NCBI RefSeq assembly: GCF_001280125.1
Contig: NZ_LGEG01000039.1
Location: 1 to 12,049 of the forward strand
Source: Streptomyces sp. NRRL F-6492
GTDB lineage: Bacteria > Actinomycetota > Actinomycetes > Streptomycetales > Streptomycetaceae
Reading direction: 5' to 3'
Length of the DNA: 12,049 bases
Shown: positions 7,182 to 12,049 of the stretch, piece by piece
Numbering within the stretch: the first letter of the stretch is position 1
Layout of the letters: the number at the start of each line of letters is the position of its first letter
The notes under the pieces: generated by a model
What the model was told of the DNA's origin: nothing
Seen by the model: only the letters and a program-made list of their open reading frames with translations
Database searches by the model: none
Translations under genes and position numbers: made by a program

Positions 7182-8546
7182 ATGGCGTCCACCACCGCGT
7201 CCACGCGCGCGAGGAGCACGACCGGGACGGACAAGAACGGAAGGAGCGGGGACAGGGGCGGGGGGCGGAGCCGGGCCGTGGCGGCGGGGTTCCTCCTCCC
7301 CGCCCTGCTCCTGCTCGGCGCGCTCGTCGTCTACCCGATCGGGTACTCCGTCCAGCGCTCGTTCTTCGACCGCTCCGGCTCCTCCTTCGTCGGCCTCGAC
7401 AACTACCTGGCCCTGTTCACCGACGACTCCCTCCGCACCGCCGTCAGGAACAACCTGGTCTGGCTGGTGGTGGCCCCGGCGGTCGCCACCGCCCTCGGTC
7501 TGGTCTTCGCGGTCCTGACCGAACGCGTCCGCTGGGGAACGGCGTTCAAGCTGCTCGTCTTCATGCCGATGGCGATCTCGATGCTGGCCGCCGGGATCAT
7601 CTTCCGGCTGGTGTACGAGCAGGACCCGGACCGGGGGGTCGCGAACGCCGTCTGGGTCGGCGTGCACGACACCTTCGCCGAGTCCTCGGTCTTCCCGAAG
7701 GCCAGACCGCTGCCCGTGCACCCGCTGGAGGCGGCCGGGGACGGCGCGTTCGTGACGAAGGAACCCGTGCGGGCCGGCCGGCCCGTACGGCTCCCGCTGG
7801 TCGGGGTGGCGCCGGCGCAGATGCCGGAGGGCGCGCGCCCGGCCGCGCCGCCCGCCGGCACGGACCCGGGCACGGTCACCGGCACGGCCTGGCTGGACTT
7901 CACCCGGGGCGGCGGCGGGCGGCCGAACGAGGTCGACCCGGCCGAACGGGGCCTCGCGGGGCTGCGGATCGAGGCCGTACGGGACGGGAAGGTGGTCGCC
8001 ACGGCGACGGCGGCGGCCGACGGCACGTTCGCCCTGCCCGCCGACCGCGCGGACGGAGCCGTGCTGCGGCTGCCCGCGAGCAACTTCCGGGAGCAGTACG
8101 CCGGCGTCGAGTGGCTGGGCCCCTCGCTCGTCACGCCCGCGATCATCGGGGCGTACGTGTGGATGTGGGCCGGGTTCGCGATGGTCCTGATCGGGGCCGG
8201 GCTCGCGGCCGTGCCGCGCGAACTGCTCGAAGCGGCGCGGGTGGACGGGGCGAACGAGTGGCAGGTGTTCCGCCGGATCACGGTGCCGCTCCTGGCCCCG
8301 GTCCTCGCGGTCGTCCTCGTCACCCTGATGATCAACGTGCTGAAGATCTTCGACCTGGTCTTCGTGATCGCGCCGGGCTCGGCGCAGGACGACGCGAACG
8401 TGCTCGCGCTCCAGCTGTACCGCTCGTCCTTCGGTACGGACGCGGACCTCGGGGTCGGCTCGGCCATCGCCGTCCTGCTGCTCCTGCTCGTGGTCCCGGT
8501 GATGGTCCTCAACATCCGCCGCATGCGCAGGGAGGCCCGCCGATGA
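7182..8546 (+). CDS. Sugar ABC transporter permease, MalF/AglF-like, with enlarged TM3-TM4 loop
   Basis: 454 residues, against about 290-310 for most CUT1 permeases. Six membrane segments at about 33-56, 92-112, 122-142, 315-343, 368-392 and 425-446. The EAA loop that docks the ATPase is seen at 350-370 (EAARVDG...ITVPL). Residues about 160-306 are an insertion between TM3 and TM4, facing outside: first Pro/Ala-rich, then a segment GLAGLRIEAVRDGKVVATAT followed by DGTFALP that looks like a small beta-sandwich (CNA-B or carboxypeptidase-regulatory type). The position matches the P2 loop of E. coli MalF, which contacts the binding protein. GAGG at the preceding stop serves as ribosome binding site. 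It overlaps the next permease at ATGA and pairs with it. The ATPase must come from elsewhere, probably an MsiK-type protein. Confidence 0.92.
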   Translation: MASTTASTRARSTTGTDKNGRSGDRGGGRSRAVAAGFLLPALLLLGALVVYPIGYSVQRSFFDRSGSSFVGLDNYLALFTDDSLRTAVRNNLVWLVVAPAVATALGLVFAVLTERVRWGTAFKLLVFMPMAISMLAAGIIFRLVYEQDPDRGVANAVWVGVHDTFAESSVFPKARPLPVHPLEAAGDGAFVTKEPVRAGRPVRLPLVGVAPAQMPEGARPAAPPAGTDPGTVTGTAWLDFTRGGGGRPNEVDPAERGLAGLRIEAVRDGKVVATATAAADGTFALPADRADGAVLRLPASNFREQYAGVEWLGPSLVTPAIIGAYVWMWAGFAMVLIGAGLAAVPRELLEAARVDGANEWQVFRRITVPLLAPVLAVVLVTLMINVLKIFDLVFVIAPGSAQDDANVLALQLYRSSFGTDADLGVGSAIAVLLLLLVVPVMVLNIRRMRREARR

Positions 8547-9454
8547 GTACGACCGACGTCCGGCCGACCCGTTCCGCCGCCTCCGCCCGGCCCGCCCGCC
8601 CGGCCCGCTCCCCGGCGGCGCGGATCGCGTCCGTGGCCGCGTCCGGCGCGGTGCGGGTCTTCCTCGTCCTGGCGGGCCTGTTCTGGCTGATGCCGACGGT
8701 CGGGCTGCTGCTCTCCTCGCTCCGCTCGCCGTCCGACATCGCGGCGAGCGGCTGGTGGGAGGCGTTCACCGCCCCGGCCCGGCTGACCACGGAGAACTAC
8801 GCCCAGCTGCTCGCGAACGACACGATCACCGGCTCCCTGCTCAACACCGTCCTGATCACCGTCCCGGCCACGCTGCTCGTCCTGGTGATCGGCTCGTTCG
8901 CCGGGTACGCGTTCGCGTGGCTGGAGTTCCCGGGCCGGGACTGGTGGTTCCTGGGCGTGGTCGCCCTGCTCGTGGTGCCGGTGCAGGTCGCCCTGGTGCC
9001 GGTGTCGAAGCTGTTCGGGGTGGTCGGGCTCTTCGAGACGACCGCCGGGGTGGTCCTCTTCCACACGGCCTTCGGCCTGCCGTTCGCGATCTTCCTGCTG
9101 CGGAACTTCTTCGCGGAGATCCCGCGCGAGCTCCTGGAGGCGGCGCGGCTCGACGGGGCGGGCGAGATCCGGCTGTTCACCCGGGTGGTGCTGCCGCTCG
9201 GCGGCCCGGCGATCGCCTCGCTCGGCATCTTCCAGTTCCTGTGGGTCTGGAACGACATGCTGATCGCCCTGATCTTCGCGGACTCGCAGTCGCCGCCGAT
9301 CACGGTGGCGCTCCAGCAGCAGGTGCGGCAGTTCGGCAACAACGTGGACGTGCTCGCGCCGGGCGCGTTCCTGTCGATGGTGGTGCCGCTCGTGGTGTTC
9401 TTCGCGTTCCAGCGCCAGTTCGCGTCGGGGGTGATGGCGGGCGCGGTGAAGTGA
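8543..9454 (+). CDS. Sugar ABC transporter permease, MalG/AglG-like
   Basis: 303 residues, the usual size for the second CUT1 permease. The ATG at 8543 overlaps the stop of the first permease (ATGA), indicating translational coupling. GGGAGG sits just upstream at 8530-8535. After an Arg/Ala/Pro-rich cytoplasmic tail of about 35 residues there are six hydrophobic segments, near 37-58, 99-121, 134-154, 167-188, 224-246 and 274-290. The EAA loop lies at 199-219 (EAARLDGAGE...VVLPLGG). It forms the channel with the first permease and sits last in the operon. No sugar hydrolase or ATPase follows. The open frame extends upstream into the first permease, but that part overlaps it and is not used. 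Confidence 0.94.
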   Translation: MSTTDVRPTRSAASARPARPARSPAARIASVAASGAVRVFLVLAGLFWLMPTVGLLLSSLRSPSDIAASGWWEAFTAPARLTTENYAQLLANDTITGSLLNTVLITVPATLLVLVIGSFAGYAFAWLEFPGRDWWFLGVVALLVVPVQVALVPVSKLFGVVGLFETTAGVVLFHTAFGLPFAIFLLRNFFAEIPRELLEAARLDGAGEIRLFTRVVLPLGGPAIASLGIFQFLWVWNDMLIALIFADSQSPPITVALQQQVRQFGNNVDVLAPGAFLSMVVPLVVFFAFQRQFASGVMAGAVK

Positions 9455-9469
9455 CCCCCCGCGGGGTCA
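9452..9469. terminator. Shared bidirectional hairpin between convergent genes
   Basis: TGACCCC (9452-9458) and GGGGTCA (9463-9469) are exact reverse complements around a 4-base loop. The left arm begins with the TGA stop of the permease and the right arm contains, on the other strand, the TGA stop of tetR. The genes converge with 12 bp between stops. The GC-rich stem lacks a T-run on either side, common for actinobacterial terminators. Termination in both directions is inferred. Confidence 0.6.
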
Positions 9470-10066
9470 GCCCTTGAGCGCCGCCACCGCCGCGCGCGCG
9501 AGGTCGTCGACGTACCCCGGGGGCGGCGGGGTGCGGACGACGACGAGGCGCCAGTACAGCGGCCCGGCGACCAGGTCGAGGGCCCGGTCCGGGTCGGCGC
9601 CCTCGGGGAGTTCGCCGCGCGCGACGGCCTCGCGGACGATCCGGGCGACGACGCCCTGCTGTCCGTCGAGCAGCGCGGCCTTGACCGCGTCGGCGATCTC
9701 GGGATGCCGGGCCGCCTCGACGAGGAGGTCGGGCACGACCCGCGAGGCGACCGGGTGGCTCAGGGCCTGCGAGGCCACGTGGAGGAGGGCGCGCACGTCC
9801 TCGTACAGGGAGCCGGTGGCGGGCGCCGGCAGGCCCTGGGCGGCGAAGGCGCCGACGAGGTCGAGGACGAGGGAGAGCTTGGACTTCCAGCGCCGGTAGA
9901 CGGCGGTCTTGCCGACGCCCGCGCGGCGGGCGATCCCCTCGATGGACATCCGGGCGAAGCCGACGGCCGCGAGTTCCTCGAAGACGGCGGCGCGGATGGC
10001 CTCGGTCACGTCCTCGCGGAGCACGGCGGCTCCGGCGGGTGTGCGGCGGGGGGTCGGTTCGGTCAT
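9467..10066 (-). CDS. TetR/AcrR family transcriptional regulator
   Basis: 199 residues. N-terminal TetR DNA-binding domain: a helix from about 17-35 leads to the helix-turn-helix MSIEGIARRAGVGKTAVYRRW (about 40-60) followed by KSKLSLVLDLVGAF. The C-terminal half looks like the TetR_C_11-type ligand/dimer domain (EDVRALLHVAS, HPEIADAVKAAL, GPLYWRLVV). The ATG at 10066 is chosen over ATG 10084 because AGGA lies 8 bases upstream. It converges on the sugar operon and is divergent from the polysaccharide exporter, with 183 bp between starts. By that arrangement it probably represses the exporter genes and possibly itself, through the duplicated element at 10096-10170. The ligand is unknown. Confidence 0.94.
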   Translation of the reverse strand: MTEPTPRRTPAGAAVLREDVTEAIRAAVFEELAAVGFARMSIEGIARRAGVGKTAVYRRWKSKLSLVLDLVGAFAAQGLPAPATGSLYEDVRALLHVASQALSHPVASRVVPDLLVEAARHPEIADAVKAALLDGQQGVVARIVREAVARGELPEGADPDRALDLVAGPLYWRLVVVRTPPPPGYVDDLARAAVAALKG

Positions 10067-10095
10067 GGACGGCATCCTAACCAACGGCTACGTGA

Positions 10096-10122
10096 CGACG
10101 ATACGGTTGCGTTCCGTCGTGG
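10096..10122. promoter_or_regulatory. Candidate TetR operator, copy 1
   Basis: CGACGATACGG, 7 variable bases (TTGCGTT), then CCGTCGTGG. The same 27-bp layout recurs at 10144-10170, 48 bp away, with identical flanks and a different centre. The arms are partly palindromic (inner ACGG/CCGT). This copy covers the likely -35 box TTGCGT at 10107-10112, so bound protein would block polymerase. TetR is the natural candidate by position. Confidence 0.55.
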
Positions 10123-10135
10123 AGCGTCCTACTGT
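10107..10135 (+). promoter_or_regulatory. Candidate promoter of the exporter operon
   Basis: TTGCGT (10107-10112), exactly 17 bases, TACTGT (10130-10135). It is a moderate match to the vegetative promoter (TTG and TA...T kept). The start would fall near 10142, just before operator copy 2, leaving a leader of about 108 bases before the ATG at 10250. The rest of 10171-10249 is GC-rich with GAAGG before the ATG and nothing else notable. Confidence 0.45.
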
Positions 10136-10143
10136 CCCCGTAG

Positions 10144-10170
10144 CGACGATACGGACCCGTCCCGTCGTGG
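10144..10170. promoter_or_regulatory. Candidate TetR operator, copy 2
   Basis: Second copy of the 27-bp element: identical CGACGATACGG and CCGTCGTGG around the centre ACCCGTC. The inner ten bases form ACGG-AC-CCGT, a perfect short palindrome in this copy. It would overlap the transcription start of the exporter operon. Conserved flanks with a changed centre argue for protein recognition rather than a simple recent duplication. Confidence 0.55.
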
Positions 10171-10249
10171 TCATCATCCACGCGTCCGCACCGGCCGACC
10201 GCGCCCGGAGCCGCGACGACGCCCCGCACCCCGCACCGAAGGCCCGCCC

Positions 10250-11167
10250 ATGACCACCACCCTCGCGCCGCCCCCGCCACGGACCGCCCCTCCTCCCTCC
10301 GAGGACCTCGGCGCGCTCGCCCTCCGGCACGGACTGACCGTCAGCGGGGCCCGCCCCCCGCTGCGCGAGTACGTCCGGCAGCTCTGGTCCCGCCGCGACT
10401 TCGTCGCCGCCTTCGCGACCGCCCGCCTGACCTCCCAGTACAGCCAGGCGCGCCTCGGCCAGCTCTGGCAGGTGGCGACCCCGCTCCTCAACGCGGCCGT
10501 CTACTACCTGATCTTCGGCGTCCTGATGAACGCCAAGCACGGCGTGCCCGACTACGTGCCCTTCCTGATCACCGGCGTCTTCGTGTGGACCTTCACCGCC
10601 AACACGCTCCTGGCCGGCACCCGCGCGATCAGCGGCAACCTCGGCCTGGTGCGCGCCCTGCACTTCCCGCGCGCGAGCCTGCCGCTCTCGCTCGCCCTCC
10701 AGCAGCTCCAGCAGTTCCTGCTCTCGCTCGCCGCGCTCGTCGTGATCCTCCTCTGCTGCGGTCAGTTCCCCGCGTGGAGCTGGCTGCTCGCCGTCCCCGC
10801 GCTCGGCTGCCAGACCCTGTTCAACACGGGCGTGGCGCTCGCCCTGGCCCGGATCGCGGCCCGCACCCCGGACGTCGCCCAGCTGATGCCGTTCGCGCTG
10901 CGCACCTGGATGTACGCCTCGGGCGCCATGTGGTCGATCCAGAACCTGGCGAGCGCCGGGCGCTTCCCCGAGGGCGTGGTCCTCGCCCTCCGGTGCAACC
11001 CGGCGGCGGTCTACATCGACCTCATGCGCTTCGCCCTGATCGGGAGCCACACCCAGGACCGGCTGCCGCCGCACGTCTGGGCGCTCGCCGCCGGCTGGGC
11101 CCTGCTGTCCTTCGCGGGCGGCTTCGTCTGGTTCTGGAAGGCGGAGGAGGCGTACGGCCGTGGCTGA
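10250..11167 (+). CDS. ABC-2 type polysaccharide export permease (Wzm/TagG/RfbD-like)
   Basis: 305 residues. After a Pro-rich start, residues 38-75 hold the family entry motif (REYVRQLWSRRDF, then ARLGQLWQVATPLLN), typical of Wzm/TagG permeases that export undecaprenyl-linked polymers such as teichoic acid, O-antigen or galactan. Hydrophobic segments lie at about 77-94, 103-122, 145-170, 176-200, 212-232 and 276-297, six as expected. The Pro/Cys stretch between them is ordinary for the family. The ATG has GAAGG about 9 bases upstream. The gene overlaps the ATPase gene by 8 bp, showing coupling. It is divergent from tetR, which probably controls it. The transported polymer is not identifiable; a cell-wall glycan is most likely. 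Confidence 0.92.
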   Translation: MTTTLAPPPPRTAPPPSEDLGALALRHGLTVSGARPPLREYVRQLWSRRDFVAAFATARLTSQYSQARLGQLWQVATPLLNAAVYYLIFGVLMNAKHGVPDYVPFLITGVFVWTFTANTLLAGTRAISGNLGLVRALHFPRASLPLSLALQQLQQFLLSLAALVVILLCCGQFPAWSWLLAVPALGCQTLFNTGVALALARIAARTPDVAQLMPFALRTWMYASGAMWSIQNLASAGRFPEGVVLALRCNPAAVYIDLMRFALIGSHTQDRLPPHVWALAAGWALLSFAGGFVWFWKAEEAYGRG

Positions 11168-11924
11168 GACGCGCGAGCACGAGAGGATCCCGACCGTCGT
11201 GGTCGACGGCGTCCACATCACGTACACCGTGCACGGACACGGGCAGGAGCACGGGCGCGGCGGCCGGTGGAGGCGGCGCCCGGCCGCGCAGCGGGTCCAC
11301 GCCGTCAAGGGAGTCTGCTTCGTCGCGTACCGGGGCGAGTCGATCGGCCTGATCGGTTCGAACGGATCGGGGAAGTCCACCCTCCTGAAGGCCGTCGCGG
11401 GGCTGCTGCCCGTCGACCGGGGCCGGATTCACACCCACGGCCGCCCCGCCCTCCTCGGCGTCGACGCGGCCCTGATGAACGACCTGACGGGCGAGCGGAA
11501 CGTGGTCCTCGGCGGCCTGGCCATGGGCATGAGCCGTGCGGAGGTCCGCGAGCGCTACGCCGGGATCGTCGACTTCTCGGGCGTCAACGAGAAGGACGAC
11601 GCGATCTCCCGCCCGATGCGGACGTACTCCTCCGGGATGGGCGCCCGGCTGCGCTTCTCCATCGCCGCCGCGCGGAGCCACGACGTCCTGCTGATCGACG
11701 AGGCCCTGGCCACCGGCGACGCGCGCTTCCGCCACCGGAGCAGGCGGCGGATCGAGGAGCTGCGGGCGGCGGCGGGGACGGTCCTCCTGGTCAGCCACTC
11801 GCACTCGACCGTCGCGGAGACCTGCGAGCGCGCCCTGTGGCTGGAGGCGGGGACGCTCCGGATGGACGGCCCGGCGCGGGAGGTGGTGGCCGCGTACGAG
11901 GAGTTCACCGCGTCAGGGGCGTAG
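11160..11924 (+). CDS. Polysaccharide export ABC ATPase (Wzt/TagH/RfbE-like)
   Basis: 254 residues, GTG start with GGAGGAGG 9 bases upstream, inside the end of the permease gene. Walker A GSNGSGKST at 66-74; signature YSSGMGARLRF from 156, the YSSGM form typical of Wzt/TagH instead of LSGGQ; Walker B LLIDEALATGD with Asp180-Glu181; switch His in LVSHSHS. The stretches LLGVDAALMNDLTGERNVVL and MGMSRAEVRERY recall the actinobacterial RfbE/Wzt branch (mycobacterial Rv3781 type, by memory). It ends without the C-terminal carbohydrate-binding domain of some Wzt proteins, so chain-end recognition through such a domain is not expected. It drives the permease encoded just before it. A basic RGGRWRRRP loop lies before the core fold. 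Confidence 0.94.
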   Translation: MAETREHERIPTVVVDGVHITYTVHGHGQEHGRGGRWRRRPAAQRVHAVKGVCFVAYRGESIGLIGSNGSGKSTLLKAVAGLLPVDRGRIHTHGRPALLGVDAALMNDLTGERNVVLGGLAMGMSRAEVRERYAGIVDFSGVNEKDDAISRPMRTYSSGMGARLRFSIAAARSHDVLLIDEALATGDARFRHRSRRRIEELRAAAGTVLLVSHSHSTVAETCERALWLEAGTLRMDGPAREVVAAYEEFTASGA

Positions 11925-11953
11925 ACCACCGGCAAACAAGACATTACGGTCTA
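11922..11953 (+). promoter_or_regulatory. Possible promoter and inverted repeat before the last gene
   Basis: TAGACC (11922-11927, including the ATPase stop), 17 bases, TACGGT (11945-11950) resembles a vegetative promoter. Also TAGACC and GGTCTA (11948-11953) are exact inverted repeats, so the site could instead be an operator. CTAAAGTG (11951-11958) follows. The short gap and A/T-richness suggest the next gene can be transcribed on its own. No T-run terminator is seen. Confidence 0.3.
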
Positions 11954-11965
11954 AAGTGCGGTGGG

Positions 11966-12049
11966 GTGACGAACGATCAGCCGCAGACCCCCCACCCGGC
12001 CGGCACCGCACCCCCGGGCTCCCCCGCGTCCGGACCCCCCACCGACACC
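11966..12049 (+). CDS. Start of an unidentified gene, cut by the window edge
   Basis: GTG at 11966 opens a frame with no stop for the remaining 28 codons. The visible residues are Pro/Thr/Gly-rich (VTNDQPQTPHPAG...), a low-complexity N-terminal tail that identifies no family. Third positions are almost all G or C, matching genuine genes here. GGTGGGG abuts the start, so translation may use a short leader. By position after an exporter pair it could be a glycosyltransferase or other polymer-assembly protein, but nothing in the residues shows it. Confidence 0.5.
   Translation, partial: MTNDQPQTPHPAGTAPPGSPASGPPTDT

Noticed and set aside
8111..8542. Longer second permease starting at 8111
   Set aside because: It would overlap the first permease by over 400 bp; the ATGA overlap at 8543 gives a normal-length protein.
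10067..10084. Longer TetR start at 10084 (adds six residues)
   Set aside because: The ATG at 10066 has AGGA at 8 bases; the upstream start would put that site inside the coding sequence.
1..12049. tRNA, rRNA, CRISPR, insertion sequence, prophage or rare TTA (bldA) codons in the recognised genes
   Set aside because: None seen on reading the sequence; the TTA triplets noticed were intergenic or out of frame.

Overview
The window is about 12 kb of very GC-rich DNA. Its genes have almost only G or C at third codon positions, use GTG as well as ATG starts, and show purine-rich ribosome binding sites and TTG-type -35 boxes. With an MsiK-style sugar importer that lacks its own ATPase, a Pro/Gln-tailed Ser/Thr kinase and a Wzm/TagG-type exporter, this points to Streptomyces or a close relative. 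No tRNA, rRNA, CRISPR array, transposase or phage gene was seen, and it looks like chromosome rather than a mobile island.

Left third (1-5656): a Ser/Thr protein kinase runs leftward off the edge, and head-to-head with it is a 1275-residue protein with a ubiquitin-like N-terminus, an FHA (phosphothreonine-binding) domain and a degenerate EccC/EssC-like (FtsK/SpoIIIE) ATPase part. About 480 bp separate them. The kinase tail carries repeated DPTQVL/DPTTVM-type threonine motifs and the neighbour carries the FHA domain, so they form a plausible phospho-signalling pair. The ATPase-like part has Arg in place of the Walker A Lys, has no membrane segment, and contains a 16-residue tandem repeat of about 210 residues between Walker A and Walker B.

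Middle (5657-9454): a three-gene operon for a CUT1 sugar importer similar to the AglE/AglF/AglG (alpha-glucoside) family, comprising a lipoprotein binding protein and two permeases. The first permease has an extra domain of about 145 residues inserted in the loop between TM3 and TM4. No nucleotide-binding subunit or catabolic enzyme is present. The operon ends in a hairpin that contains its own stop codon and that of the convergent tetR gene.

Right third (9467-12049): a TetR regulator is divergent from a Wzm/TagG-like permease and Wzt/TagH/RfbE-like ATPase, translationally overlapped, that likely export a cell-wall polysaccharide. The 183-bp divergent region has two copies of a 27-bp element placed around a credible promoter, which look like TetR operators. 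The final 84 bases are the start of another gene.

The most noteworthy items are the kinase/FHA-EccC-like pair with its internal repeat insertion, the enlarged permease loop, and the duplicated operator. None can be called a proven new system from sequence alone.
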